Assembly: GCF_901687125.1 (NCBI RefSeq)
Contig: NZ_CABFJY010000015.1
Location: 1-35,192, forward strand
Length of the DNA: 35,192 nt
DNA from: Actinobacillus vicugnae
GTDB lineage: Bacteria > Pseudomonadota > Gammaproteobacteria > Enterobacterales > Pasteurellaceae
Reading direction: 5' to 3'
Shown here: positions 1 to 9,330 of the stretch, one piece after another
How the letters are laid out: each line of letters starts with the position of its first letter
Position numbering within the stretch: the stretch's first letter is position 1
Program-made: the position numbers and the translations under genes
Notes under the pieces: generated by a model
Told to the model about the DNA's origin: nothing
What the model saw: only the letters and a program-made list of their open reading frames with translations
The model's database searches: none

Positions 1-81
1 TTTAGCGACCTCACGAATACCCAAATCCTGTTCGGTCACTTGTTTGATAATGTTTAAACGAAATTGATAAGAATAAGACAT
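1..81 (-). CDS. IS3-family transposase OrfA, N-terminal fragment
   Basis: Twenty-seven codons from an ATG at 81 to the window edge read MSYSYQFRLNI then IKQVTEQDLGIREVAK. This is the typical beginning of an IS3-family OrfA, where the first helices of a helix-turn-helix recognise the IS ends. The ATG lies about 20 bp inside the terminal repeat, as expected for this group. The rest of OrfA and the frameshifted OrfB integrase lie outside the window, so activity cannot be judged. Confidence 0.8.
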   Translation of the reverse strand, partial: MSYSYQFRLNIIKQVTEQDLGIREVAK

Positions 82-126
82 AATCTGCACCTCAAATTAG
101 GTGTCCAGGTTTTGGGGTGCAGATCA
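1..126 (-). mobile_element. 5' end of an IS3-family (IS150-like) insertion sequence
   Basis: Only the left terminus and the start of orfA are in the window; the element continues off the left edge. The terminal repeat occupies 102-126 and on the minus strand reads TGATCTGCACCCC followed by AAAACCTGGACA. It matches the terminal repeat at 35076-35100 in 22 of 25 positions and resembles the known IS150 ends (TG..CTG.CCCC.AAA..TTGGACA). The outer boundary at 126 is inferred from that alignment. The direct repeat created on insertion cannot be checked because the other end is missing. Confidence 0.85.
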
Positions 127-173
127 AAAAGCGGTCGAATTTTGCAAAGAAATTGCAAATTTTGACCGCTTGT
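127..173. terminator. Inverted uptake-signal pair, likely terminator of sirB
   Basis: AAGCGGTCGAATTTTGC and GCAAATTTTGACCGCTTGT face each other across a short loop. Each arm carries an A. pleuropneumoniae-type uptake-signal core. On the minus strand, just after the sirB stop, the stem is followed by a T-run (CCGCTTTTTG), so it can act as an intrinsic terminator. The IS end at 126 touches the outer edge of this hairpin. Confidence 0.7.
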
Positions 174-178
174 AAAGG

Positions 179-550
179 TTAATGTAGCGTTGCTACCATC
201 ATGGTTAGTACAAAGCTAACAACAGCTAAAATAAAGTTTTTAAGCGAGAATGGCTGTGATTTTTTAAACGCTTTCGCACTAAATACGATATAAAGCACTA
301 AAAATGCCAATTTAGGCAACATCCATTGCATTTCATTAAGGGCATAGATACCGTTAGAAACTAAAATTACTAGCAGCGCAATACCTGAGATAAGTAATAG
401 GGTATCGACTAAATGTGGTGCAATGCTTAGCACTTTGTACTGACGCCAATCCACCATTTTTGAAGCCAATACACCACGAGTAAGTAATAGCACAAGGCTA
501 ATATAAGCAAAGCCAATATGCCCGAGCATAAGTTGCGGAAAAAATTCCAT
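179..550 (-). CDS. sirB: SirB family inner-membrane protein
   Basis: A 123-residue, very hydrophobic protein with four predicted membrane segments, matching the SirB (SirB2) family in length and pattern. An early motif reads LMLGHIGFAYISLVLLL, and a basic loop (KAFKKSQ) precedes the last helix. The family name comes from an effect on invasion gene expression in Salmonella; the molecular function is unknown. The ATG at 550 is preferred over an upstream GTG at 556 because GGAG sits five bases before it. The gene lies downstream of darP on the same strand with about 44 bp between them and ends in the hairpin at 127-173. Family assignment is confident, role is not. Confidence 0.85.
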   Translation of the reverse strand: MEFFPQLMLGHIGFAYISLVLLLTRGVLASKMVDWRQYKVLSIAPHLVDTLLLISGIALLVILVSNGIYALNEMQWMLPKLAFLVLYIVFSAKAFKKSQPFSLKNFILAVVSFVLTMMVATLH

Positions 551-594
551 AATCACTCCACATTAAACAAAAAATAAGCGGTCTAAATTGCGAA

Positions 595-1122
595 TTATTC
601 TGCAATTTCCGTTTTTAAATATTGAAAGATTTCACGATAATTTTTAGCAGGTTTGTTTGCCTCGCGTTCTTTTTGTGCGCCACGGATCAAGTTACGTAAG
701 TGTTGACGATCCAATTGCGGATGCTCATTCATCAAATGATTTAATGACGTATCGCCCATATTCACTAGCTGATCTCGAACTAATTCAAGTTTGTGTAACA
801 GTGCCTGTTGCTGATTATGGCGATTTTTCACTTTATCTAGCGCTTCTTGAATCGGCTCAGGATCACGGTTGCGTAATAATTTACCAATAAATTGAATTTG
901 ACGACGACGAGCCTCAAGTTTGAAACCTTGCGCTTGGCGAATTGCATATTTTAAGTCTTCATCCAGTGGGATCTTTTCGAGGTTCTGTGGGGTTAATTCA
1001 ATTAATTCAGCCCCCAATTTTTTTAAATGTTCTGAATCACGTTTAATTTCACTTTTACTTACCCAGATGATTTCCTCTTCTTCATCTGTCCAATCAATTT
1101 CATTTTTACTGCGTTTAGCCAT
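595..1122 (-). CDS. darP: Ribosome biogenesis factor DarP (YjgA, DUF615)
   Basis: A 175-residue, highly charged helical protein. The acidic N-terminus ([22 protein letters not shown]), the [10 protein letters not shown] segment, the [14 protein letters not shown] core and the [12 protein letters not shown]-terminal helix are hallmarks of YjgA/DarP. The family binds late 50S precursors and helps maturation around the peptidyl transferase centre. An AAGGA ribosome-binding site precedes the ATG. The divergent neighbour is pmbA, the same pairing as yjgA-pmbA in E. coli, which supports orthology. The 93-bp gap (1123-1215) should hold both promoters. Length is normal and no defect is seen. Confidence 0.93.
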   Translation of the reverse strand: MAKRSKNEIDWTDEEEEIIWVSKSEIKRDSEHLKKLGAELIELTPQNLEKIPLDEDLKYAIRQAQGFKLEARRRQIQFIGKLLRNRDPEPIQEALDKVKNRHNQQQALLHKLELVRDQLVNMGDTSLNHLMNEHPQLDRQHLRNLIRGAQKEREANKPAKNYREIFQYLKTEIAE

Positions 1123-1215
1123 GGTTATTCCTTCAATCGTAAAAAATACCGTATTCTATCAGAAATTTAAGGTAGAATATACGCATCTTATTTTTATCAC
1201 ATTTAAGTAAAAATT

Positions 1216-2565
1216 ATGTCATTAACAACAAAACAAGATCTTCAAAAGCAAGAACAAGCATTACGACAAGCGGTTAAATTTGCATTAGAATTTGCAAAAA
1301 AATCAGGCGCAGAAGCAGAAGTTGGAGTAACTAAAGTTACAGGGCTCTCTGTTTCAACTCGCTTAGAACAAACGGAAAATATTGAATTTAATAATGATGG
1401 ATCACTTGGCATTTCGGTGTATATGGGTAAGCGTAAGGGCAATGCTTCAACCTCAGATCTTCAGCCACAATCAATTCAACGTGCGGTTGAATCTGCACTT
1501 GCGATTGCAAAATATACATCAGAAGATGATTGTGCAGGTTTGGCAGATAAAGAAATGATGGCATTTAATGCGCCTGATTTGGAACTTTATCATCAAGCGG
1601 ATATTTCAATGGAACAAGCGGTTGAATTAGCGCTAGAAGCTGAACATCATGCCTTAAATGCCGATGAAAAAATTGTTAATAGCGAGGGAGCAACCTTTAA
1701 TTCACACAGTGGTGTGCGTGTGTATGGTAATACGCATGGTATGTTGCAGAGCTACCTTTCAAGTCGTTATTCACTTTCTTGTAGTGTTATCTCTGCCTAT
1801 GAAGATCAGCTTGAACGTGATTATGAATATACAATTTCCCGCGAGTTTGACAAACTCCAATCAGCAGAATGGGTTGGTCGTCAAGCGGCATTTAAGGCGG
1901 TTGATCGTTTAAATCCTCAAAAAATAAAAACCTGTGAAGTGCCAGTTATTTTTTATAACGATGTCGCAACAGGCTTGGTCGGACATTTAGCAGGTGCAAT
2001 TAGCGGAGGCGCATTGTATCGCAAATCTAGTTTTTTATTAGATAAATTAGGCACACAAATTTTGCCACATTGGTTCTCTGTGTCTGAGCGTCCACATTTA
2101 CTACGCCAATTAGCTTCATCAGCGTTTGATAGTGAAGGGGTGATTACCCAAGACCGAGAAATCATTACAGATGGTGTACTGCAAACCTATTTAATGACCA
2201 GCTATTCAGCACGAAAAATGGGTTTAAAAACCACTGGACACGCAGGTGGGATTCATAACTGGTTAGTGACACCAAATCGCACAGGTGGTTTGGATACGCT
2301 ATTAAAAGAAATGGGAACAGGTTTATTGGTGACTGAATTTTTAGGCTCAGCCATTAATGCGGTAACAGGCGAGTATTCGCGCGGTGCTGCAGGGTTTTGG
2401 GTGGAAAATGGTGAAATTCAGTATCCAGTGGCGGAGATTACTATTGCTGGTCAATTGCAAGAAATGTATAAAAATATGGTTGCTGTTGCGGATGATATTG
2501 AACATCGCTCGAATATCCAGACAGGTTCAATCTTGTTAGAAAGTATGAAAATTTCAGGCGAATAA
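1216..2565 (+). CDS. pmbA: Metalloprotease PmbA (TldE)
   Basis: A 449-residue protein of the TldD/PmbA family, the usual PmbA length. PmbA pairs with TldD; the heterodimer degrades unfolded peptides and in E. coli matures microcin B17 and degrades the CcdA antitoxin. The zinc site is in TldD, and PmbA normally lacks the HExxxH motif; none is seen here. Recognisable segments include TRLEQTENIEFNNDGSLGI near the N-terminus, GHLAGAISGGALYRKSSFLLDKLG in the middle, and NWLVTPN plus AVTGEYSRGAAGFWVENG near the C-terminus. TldD is not in this window. Transcription is divergent from darP, and the candidate sRNA follows directly. Confidence 0.94.
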   Translation: MSLTTKQDLQKQEQALRQAVKFALEFAKKSGAEAEVGVTKVTGLSVSTRLEQTENIEFNNDGSLGISVYMGKRKGNASTSDLQPQSIQRAVESALAIAKYTSEDDCAGLADKEMMAFNAPDLELYHQADISMEQAVELALEAEHHALNADEKIVNSEGATFNSHSGVRVYGNTHGMLQSYLSSRYSLSCSVISAYEDQLERDYEYTISREFDKLQSAEWVGRQAAFKAVDRLNPQKIKTCEVPVIFYNDVATGLVGHLAGAISGGALYRKSSFLLDKLGTQILPHWFSVSERPHLLRQLASSAFDSEGVITQDREIITDGVLQTYLMTSYSARKMGLKTTGHAGGIHNWLVTPNRTGGLDTLLKEMGTGLLVTEFLGSAINAVTGEYSRGAAGFWVENGEIQYPVAEITIAGQLQEMYKNMVAVADDIEHRSNIQTGSILLESMKISGE

Positions 2566-2578
2566 AAATCTACACAAT

Positions 2579-2622
2579 TGAGAATAATTCTTATTGACAT
2601 TTACTGATTAATTGCCTAAAAT
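2579..2622 (+). promoter_or_regulatory. Fur-box-like site and strong sigma70 promoter of the candidate sRNA
   Basis: TGAGAATAATTCTTA at 2579-2593 matches the 7-1-7 Fur consensus TGATAAT-N-ATTATCA at 11 of 14 defined positions. It abuts a perfect -35 box TTGACA (2594-2599). A 17-bp spacer and a near-perfect -10 box TAAAAT (2617-2622) follow. Fur bound here would block polymerase under iron-replete conditions. The 13 bases at 2577-2589 occur, inverted, in the promoter of the siderophore transporter (26456-26468). Confidence 0.75.
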
Positions 2623-2628
2623 AGACCT

Positions 2629-2756
2629 CGTTACATTGTTAGGGTAATGTAACACGGCTAAATAACTTTATCGTCATCTAAAGTTATAGAGCAATTAGGG
2701 TAAAAGTAAATTCGTTAGGTTAAAATAGCTAGCTCTTACGAGCTAGCTATTTTTTT
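2629..2756 (+). ncRNA. Candidate Fur-regulated small RNA (about 128 nt)
   Basis: There is no open reading frame here, yet a consensus promoter leads into three hairpins and an intrinsic terminator. Hairpin 1 pairs GTTACATT (2630-2637) with AATGTAAC (2646-2653). Hairpin 2 pairs ATAACTTTA (2662-2670) with TAAAGTTAT (2679-2687). Hairpin 3 is the 14-bp terminator at 2722-2756. The motif TTAGGGTAA appears in the loop of hairpin 1 (2639-2647) and again unpaired at 2695-2703, with a variant TTAGGTTAA at 2715-2723; these are candidate target-pairing seeds. The only downstream gene is on the opposite strand, so this is not a 5' leader. H. influenzae has a Fur-controlled sRNA, HrrF, reported as conserved in Pasteurellaceae; this could be its counterpart, which I cannot verify from sequence. 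It shows no obvious similarity to E. coli RyhB. Confidence 0.72.
2722..2756 (+). terminator. Rho-independent terminator of the candidate sRNA
   Basis: A perfect 14-bp stem, AAAATAGCTAGCTC (2722-2735) and GAGCTAGCTATTTT (2740-2753), closes a TTAC tetraloop and runs into a T-tract ending at 2756. It is one of the strongest terminators in the window and lies well past the pmbA stop, with a promoter between them. Confidence 0.9.
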
Positions 2757-2828
2757 AGATGTAAGAATGGAATTTCCAGTAGAACTTACTTACAGCATGT
2801 ATATCACTATGATTAAAATGAGAGAAGA

Positions 2829-3488
2829 TTATTTAATCCACTCAATCACTTCTTCGGTTGGTTTGCGGGATTTTCTGGTGATGTCTTGCGAACGGTAGCC
2901 GAAGGTTACCATAGTCGCAATGCCCCACTCGTTCGGGTCAAATACGCCAGCGTCTGCAAAAATTTTGTTTACTGGCTCATATTCAAAACCCTCGATTGGG
3001 CAAGAGTCGATACCGATAAGTGCCGCACCTGTCATCATATTACCTAATGCGATGTAGGTCTGTTTTGCTGCCCAGTCGAATAAAGTTTGCTCGTTTACTG
3101 CTTGTTTCATATCTTGGGTTTGGAATTTTTTGTAAAGCGCTAAGCCTGCTTCTAATTCCTCGCCAGATAAACCACGGCGTTCTAATACGTTACGCATAAA
3201 TTTACTGTCATAACGTGCATTTTTCTTCGCTAAAATCACAACCAAGTGGCTGCAATCGTCTAATTGACCAGCAACACCCCAGCCCACTGGTTTGATGGCA
3301 TCACGCAACGCTTTGTTTTGCACCACCACAAATTTCCACGGCTCAGAACCTACTGAACTTGGTGAAAGGCGACCTAATTCTAAGATGTAGTCAATATCTT
3401 CTTGGCTGATTTTTTTGCTGCCATCGTAGTAACGGCAAGCACTGCGAAATTTAAACGCGTCTAACACGTCTTGTTTTGATACGCTCAT
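2829..3488 (-). CDS. NAD(P)H-dependent FMN nitroreductase (NfsB-like)
   Basis: A 219-residue nitroreductase-fold flavoprotein. FRSACRYYDGSKKIS near the N-terminus and GRLSPSSVGSEPWKFVVVQN are the FMN-binding signatures of the NfsB/oxygen-insensitive nitroreductase group. ALGNMMTGAALIGIDSCPIEGF is the family's C-terminal core. These homodimers reduce nitro-compounds, quinones and sometimes flavins in the cytoplasm. The gene is the last of a leftward cluster behind an OYE-type reductase, adhC and fghA. It lies 23 bp after fghA and is probably co-transcribed, which suggests a role in handling reactive electrophiles. Exact substrate cannot be told from sequence. Confidence 0.9.
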   Translation of the reverse strand: MSVSKQDVLDAFKFRSACRYYDGSKKISQEDIDYILELGRLSPSSVGSEPWKFVVVQNKALRDAIKPVGWGVAGQLDDCSHLVVILAKKNARYDSKFMRNVLERRGLSGEELEAGLALYKKFQTQDMKQAVNEQTLFDWAAKQTYIALGNMMTGAALIGIDSCPIEGFEYEPVNKIFADAGVFDPNEWGIATMVTFGYRSQDITRKSRKPTEEVIEWIK

Positions 3489-3511
3489 TTTGTTTCCTCT
3501 TTTGTTTTAAT

Positions 3512-4349
3512 TTAAATTGAATTTAATCGTTTAGCGTGATACGCCAAATGCTCGCCGATAAAGCTCGCAATGAAGTAATAACTGTGATCATAGCCCTCAC
3601 AGTAGCGAATATCGGCATTTTGCCCTGCCTGCTGGCAAGCCTGTTCTAACAGTGGCGTTTTAAGCTCTCGCTCGTAGAAATTATCTGCAAGCCCTTGGCT
3701 AACCAAAATATGTGGCACTTTTTTGCCCTGTTTAATCAGCTCTACGCTGTCATAATCCGCCCAGCTTTGGCGATTTTCACCCAAATACGCAGTGAGGGCT
3801 TTTTCGCCCCACGGCACTTGGCTTGGGGCAACAATCGGCGAAAAGGCTGAAACGCTGGTATAGCGTTCAGGGTTTTTCAAAGCAATGGTTAAAGCTCCGT
3901 GTCCACCCATTGAATGTCCGCTGATTGCCTGCTTGCCGTTAGTGTTGAAATGCTCGTCAATCACTTTTGGCAGTTCGTGAACAATGTAATCGTACATTCG
4001 ATAATGGCTTGCCCAAGGCTGTTCAGTGGCATTTAAATAGAAGCCAGCCCCTTGCCCTAAGTCGTACGCCTCATCATTCGCTACATCTTCGCCTCGTGGG
4101 GAAGTGTCAGGGGCAACCACAATAATGCCGAGTTCCGCCGCATAACGCTGAAAGCCTGATTTGGTGATGAAATTCTGCTCGGTGCAAGTTAAACCCGAAA
4201 GCCAGTAAAGCACAGGCAATTTTTGCGTTTTTGCCTCTTTAGGTAAAAAGATGGCAAATTTCATTGTGCAATTGAGGCTTTCGGACTGGTGTTGCCAAAC
4301 TTGCTGTTCACCGCCAAAGCAGAGGGTTTGTTCAACTTGTTGCATTGGC

Positions 4350-4357
<8 letters not shown>
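3512..4357 (-). CDS. fghA: S-formylglutathione hydrolase
   Basis: A 281-residue esterase-D family alpha/beta hydrolase that splits S-formylglutathione into formate and glutathione, the second step of glutathione-dependent formaldehyde removal. The nucleophile elbow is GHSMGG, with the oxyanion region at [14 protein letters not shown]. The acid and histidine lie in the C-terminal parts GLADNFYE and [14 protein letters not shown]. The start overlaps the end of adhC by 8 bp, indicating translational coupling to it. In H. influenzae the matching pair adhC-estD also serves nitrosative and aldehyde stress. The enzyme itself looks intact, but its partner adhC carries a stop codon. Confidence 0.94.
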
Positions 4358-5465
<1,108 letters not shown>

Positions 5466-5526
5466 CTATTTGCTTTCCTAAAATTCGATAAAATTTGGTA
5501 AAAAATTTGGTTTTTTTGACCGCTTG

Positions 5527-6597
5527 TTAATAGCCACGCACATAGCTGGCTGGTACAAACTGCATTGGCTCAAAATCTGCACCGTTTTGGTTGAATTGTG
5601 CATTTAGCACCCAGTGTGGATCACGCAATAAAGCACGCCCTACTGCAACAAGATCCGCATCACCATTTGCTAACACAAAATCTGCCACTGCTGGGTTGTC
5701 TAACATTCCCACTGCGATCACAGGCTTGCCTGTCGCCTGTTTCACTTGGCGAGCAAATGGCACTTGGTAGCCTGCACTCATTGCTGGGGTGTGTGCTGGG
5801 TGTAATGCACCATCACCACCACCGCTGACGTGTAAGCAATCTGCCCCTGCTTCGGCATAGCGTTTCGCAATTTCTACGCCATAAGCTAAATCGTAACCGC
5901 CCTCGGCATACTCTTGGGCAGAAAGGCGAACGATCAACGGCATATCCGCTGGCATTACCGCTTTTGCGGCTTTGATCACCTGCTCACCAAATAGCATTTT
6001 GTCCTGACCATATTCATCGGTACGTTTATTGGTGCGAGGAGCGTGGAATTGGTGAATAAGGTAGCCGTGTGCGCCGTGGATTTCGATTGCGTCAAAGCCT
6101 GCTTCTACCGCACGTTTCACTGAATTTTGGAACGCTTGCACCAGCTCTTTCACCTCTTCGGTGGAAATATCTTTTGGCGTTTGGAATGTCCAACCATCAC
6201 CTTTGTTCTCTTCCGCTCTGTTTTCGTAAGCGATTGGGCTTGGGGCAACAACGCTTTCGTGCCCTAGCCCTTTACGCCCTGCGTGTCCGATTTGAATGGC
6301 AATTTTGCTGCCATATTTATGCACCGAATCCACGATTTTTTTCAGTTCATCACGCTGTGTGTCATTCCATAATCCTAAACAGTGTGGCGTAATACGACCA
6401 TTTGGAGCCACGTTGGTCATCTCAACGATAATCAAGCCCACGCCGCCAATTGCACGGCTGGTGTAATGCACGAAATGCCAATTATTTGGTAAACCATCTG
6501 TTGCCTGATATTGGCACATTGGAGGCATTACTACTCGATTTTTAAGTTCAAGATTCTTAATTTGATAAGGCATATTCAAAAAACGTAATTTAGCCAT
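5527..6597 (-). CDS. Old yellow enzyme family NADPH dehydrogenase (YqjM/NamA-like)
   Basis: A 356-residue FMN-dependent TIM-barrel ene-reductase. MPPMCQYQ carries Cys28 and Tyr30, matching the redox-tuning cysteine and active-site tyrosine typical of the thermophilic-like (YqjM) OYE class. EIHGAHGYLIHQF holds the paired histidines that bind the substrate carbonyl. DADLVAVGRALLRDP is the C-terminal phosphate-binding site of FMN. Such enzymes reduce activated C=C bonds, nitro esters and related electrophiles. AGGGGAAAA lies just before the ATG. It is the first gene of the leftward cluster OYE-adhC-fghA-nitroreductase, with 61 bp to adhC. Confidence 0.92.
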   Translation of the reverse strand: MAKLRFLNMPYQIKNLELKNRVVMPPMCQYQATDGLPNNWHFVHYTSRAIGGVGLIIVEMTNVAPNGRITPHCLGLWNDTQRDELKKIVDSVHKYGSKIAIQIGHAGRKGLGHESVVAPSPIAYENRAEENKGDGWTFQTPKDISTEEVKELVQAFQNSVKRAVEAGFDAIEIHGAHGYLIHQFHAPRTNKRTDEYGQDKMLFGEQVIKAAKAVMPADMPLIVRLSAQEYAEGGYDLAYGVEIAKRYAEAGADCLHVSGGGDGALHPAHTPAMSAGYQVPFARQVKQATGKPVIAVGMLDNPAVADFVLANGDADLVAVGRALLRDPHWVLNAQFNQNGADFEPMQFVPASYVRGY

Positions 6598-6628
6598 TAT
6601 TTTCCCCTATTTAAATACATATAGTTTC

Positions 6629-6643
6629 AAAAGATCCTCTTTT
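6629..6643. promoter_or_regulatory. Interrupted palindrome upstream of the detox operon
   Basis: AAAAGA-TCC-TCTTTT is a 15-bp symmetric sequence about 32 bp upstream of the OYE start codon, in the likely 5' untranslated or promoter region. It could be an operator or a weak RNA hairpin. No regulator is encoded next to the operon. The rest of 6598-6774 is AT-rich with no clear consensus promoter. Confidence 0.3.
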
Positions 6644-6774
6644 ATATAGGCTATAATATATCTGTTGTGTTTTCGAACTATAAGTGAAATAGCTAAATGT
6701 ATTCTTATTCCCGCTGTTTATAACTCTTTTGTAGTATTTACTTTACTAATTGCAATATTCTTGATTATAAAGTG

Positions 6775-6797
6775 AAAGGCGGGGAATACCCGCCTTT
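6775..6797 (-). terminator. Terminator downstream of ilvH
   Basis: AAAGGCGGG (6775-6783) and CCCGCCTTT (6789-6797) form a 9-bp GC-rich stem around a 5-nt loop, 11 bp after the ilvH stop. The T-tract on the minus strand is short, so efficiency is uncertain. Confidence 0.65.
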
Positions 6798-6808
6798 ACT
6801 TGAGAAAG

Positions 6809-7300
6809 CTATAAACAGTTTTTATCGCCACGCGAGAGACTAATTACGCCTGAACGGACAATCTCGACAATGGTGGTTTCTTGTTTTACTGCTTCAATAA
6901 ACGCATTGAGTTTCTCACTCGTACCTGATAACTGAATGGTATAAAGTTTCGGAGTAATATCGACAATCTGCCCGCGGAAAATATCACTCATACGTTTTAA
7001 TTCATCACGTACTGAGCCTGTCGCACGCACTTTTAGTAACAAGACTTCACGTTCAATATGTTCAGTTGGGCTTAAATTTGAAACTTTAAATACATCAATT
7101 AATTTATGTAGTTGCTTCTCAATCTGTTCTAGGATATTTTCATCACCTTTTGCCACAATCGTCATACGTGAAAGTGTTGGATCATCCGTTGGTGCAACAG
7201 TTAAGCTTTCTATATTAAACCCACGTTGAGAAAAAAGACCTACAACACGGGATAATGCACCCGATTCGTTTTCGAGTAATACTGATAATGTTCTACGCAT
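6809..7300 (-). CDS. ilvH: Acetolactate synthase small (regulatory) subunit
   Basis: 163 residues, the exact size of IlvH. The N-terminal ACT domain begins [26 protein letters not shown] and continues [11 protein letters not shown], which forms the valine feedback site. The C-terminal half ([19 protein letters not shown] onward) is the second ACT-like domain. IlvH activates IlvI and makes it valine-sensitive. Its start overlaps the end of ilvI by 8 bp, so the subunits are translationally coupled. Confidence 0.96.
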   Translation of the reverse strand: MRRTLSVLLENESGALSRVVGLFSQRGFNIESLTVAPTDDPTLSRMTIVAKGDENILEQIEKQLHKLIDVFKVSNLSPTEHIEREVLLLKVRATGSVRDELKRMSDIFRGQIVDITPKLYTIQLSGTSEKLNAFIEAVKQETTIVEIVRSGVISLSRGDKNCL

Positions 7301-9017
7301 CTGTTCTCTCCGTTTTGCTTAACATCATTTCATTCATTGCACCACCACGCACTTGCATTGGGTAAACGTGTTCGGTTTCATCTACTTTTACATCAACAAA
7401 CACTAATTTGTTTTTGATAGAAAATGCTTGGGTGAGTTTTTCTTCTAATTCACTTGGGTGATCAATGGTAATTCCCACGTGTCCGTAGGCTTCAGCTAGT
7501 TTAGCGAAATCAGGTAATGAGTTCATATAAACTTGCGAGTGACGACCTGAATAGATTAGATCTTGCCATTGTTTTACCATACCTAAGAAACGGTTATTTA
7601 AACTTACGATCACTACTGGTGTATCGTATTGCTTCGCAGTAGAAAGCTCTTGGATATTCATTTGAATTGAACCATCCCCCGTTACGCACACTACGGTTGC
7701 TTCTGGGTGCGCAAATTTCACCCCAATTGCAGCAGGTAAACCAAAGCCCATTGTGCCAGCCCCACCAGAATTGATCCAACGACGAGGTTGCTCAAACGGA
7801 TAGTGAAGTGCAGCAAACATTTGGTGCTGACCTACATCTGACGTAACATAAACTTCACCATTGGTGATTTTATGAATTAATTGAATCACTTGCTGTGGTT
7901 TAATTACTTCATTGCTACTTTCGAATTTTAAGCATTGACGAGCTTTCCATTCATCAATTTGCTTCCACCAAGCGGTCAAATCTGCCTGATTTTTTGCAAG
8001 ATTTTCTTCTTCTAATAAGCTTAGGAATTCTTCTAATACATTTTTTGCACTACCTACAATTGGAATGTAAGCAGGCACAGTTTTTGAAATAGAAGCTGGA
8101 TCGATATCAACGTGAATCACTTTCGCATTTGGGCAGTATTTCGCCAAATTGTTGGTGGTTCGGTCATCAAAACGTACACCAATGCCCAGAATTAAATCAC
8201 TTTCGTGCATTGCCGTATTGGCTTCGTAAGTACCGTGCATACCAAGCATACCAAGGAATTGCTTATTCGAAGCGGGGAAGCCACCAAGCCCCATTAATGA
8301 GCTAGTCACAGGTAAATTTAATTTAGTCGCAAAATCAGTTAATTCCGTGGCACATTCAGCTGAAATAATCCCACCACCGATGTATAACACGGGTTTTTTC
8401 GCAACTAATAATGCTTTAAGTGCTTTTTTGATCTGACCTTTATGACCTTGCACCGTAGGGTTGTAAGAACGTAACGAAACTTCTTTTGGATATTCGTAGG
8501 TAAATTTATTCGCTGGATTTACCATATCTTTTGGAATATCAATTAACACAGGGCCTGGACGACCTGTTGAAGCAATGTAGAACGCTTTTTTAATGGTTGA
8601 AGGGATATCTTCAGGATTTTTAATCATAAAACTGTGTTTTACCACAGGGCGAGAAATGCCAAGCATATCGCATTCTTGGAAAGCATCAGTACCAATTAAA
8701 TTTGAAGGCACTTGACCTGTTAAGATCACAAGAGGGATAGAATCCGCATAAGCAGTAGCGATACCTGTGATTGCATTGGTTGCACCTGGGCCAGAAGTTA
8801 CTAGCGCACAGCCTACTTTACCTGTTGAACGTGCATAGCCATCTGCCATATGAATTGCGGCTTGCTCATGGCGTACTAATACGTGGTTGATATTATCTAA
8901 AGTATGAATTGCATCATAAATATCTAAAACTGCACCACCTGGATAGCCGAAAACGTATTCTACGCCTTCGTCTTTCAAGGACTGAACAACCATTTCTGCA
9001 CCAGAAAGTTTTTTCAT
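7293..9017 (-). CDS. ilvI: Acetolactate synthase large (catalytic) subunit
   Basis: 574 residues, the same as E. coli IlvI. The enzyme is thiamine-diphosphate dependent and condenses two pyruvates, or pyruvate with 2-oxobutyrate, at the first common step of valine/leucine/isoleucine synthesis. The catalytic glutamate lies in [18 protein letters not shown]. The FAD-associated middle domain follows, then the ThDP/Mg motif [18 protein letters not shown] with the downstream NN. The ATG at 9017 is chosen because GGAGG precedes it by six bases; a TTG at 9029 would start inside that Shine-Dalgarno sequence. Confidence 0.96.
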   Translation of the reverse strand: MKKLSGAEMVVQSLKDEGVEYVFGYPGGAVLDIYDAIHTLDNINHVLVRHEQAAIHMADGYARSTGKVGCALVTSGPGATNAITGIATAYADSIPLVILTGQVPSNLIGTDAFQECDMLGISRPVVKHSFMIKNPEDIPSTIKKAFYIASTGRPGPVLIDIPKDMVNPANKFTYEYPKEVSLRSYNPTVQGHKGQIKKALKALLVAKKPVLYIGGGIISAECATELTDFATKLNLPVTSSLMGLGGFPASNKQFLGMLGMHGTYEANTAMHESDLILGIGVRFDDRTTNNLAKYCPNAKVIHVDIDPASISKTVPAYIPIVGSAKNVLEEFLSLLEEENLAKNQADLTAWWKQIDEWKARQCLKFESSNEVIKPQQVIQLIHKITNGEVYVTSDVGQHQMFAALHYPFEQPRRWINSGGAGTMGFGLPAAIGVKFAHPEATVVCVTGDGSIQMNIQELSTAKQYDTPVVIVSLNNRFLGMVKQWQDLIYSGRHSQVYMNSLPDFAKLAEAYGHVGITIDHPSELEEKLTQAFSIKNKLVFVDVKVDETEHVYPMQVRGGAMNEMMLSKTERTDA

Positions 9018-9072
9018 TGAATCCTCCAACGATTTTTTATGAAATATTGTGTTTGCTCTATATGTAATAGGG

Positions 9073-9101
9073 ATTTTGCAAAAAAATAGTTAAATTGTCT
9101 A
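9073..9101 (-). promoter_or_regulatory. Probable ilvIH promoter
   Basis: On the minus strand TAGACA (9096-9101), a 17-bp spacer and CAAAAT (9073-9078) form a sigma70-like promoter about 50 nt upstream of ilvI. The whole 9018-9291 stretch is AT-rich and otherwise empty. I saw no leader peptide with branched-chain codons and no attenuator hairpin. Curved AT-rich DNA would suit Lrp-type control, but that is inference. Confidence 0.5.
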
Positions 9102-9291
9102 GAGGAGAGAAAGTGTTCTTAAGGAGTTCTAATTAGATAAAAACACTGTGAATTCTAATAATTCAGAATTTTATAAAATGAAATTACGTTTTTCATAATT
9201 AAAAAAGATTTTTAACCAAATTTTATAAAATGATAAGAATTAAATCTTTTTTGTGAAGAAAGGCAAAATACTCAGAAAAGGGGAGTGTGAG

Positions 9292-9323
9292 AAAAAAATA
9301 GTGTGAGTTGGCTCACACTATTT
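9292..9323 (-). terminator. Terminator of the carbonic anhydrase gene
   Basis: AAATAGTGTGAG (9296-9307) and CTCACACTATTT (9312-9323) make a perfect 12-bp stem with a TTGG loop. On the minus strand it is followed by seven T residues (9292-9298, partly within the stem). Confidence 0.9.
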
Positions 9324-9330
9324 GCAAAGA

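Noticed and set aside
2629-2756. Riboswitch or 5' leader
   Set aside because: No gene follows on the plus strand before the terminator; the next gene is on the minus strand and convergent.
9018-9291. Attenuator or leader peptide upstream of ilvIH
   Set aside because: No short frame rich in Ile, Val or Leu codons and no alternative hairpin pair was seen; only a plausible sigma70 promoter.
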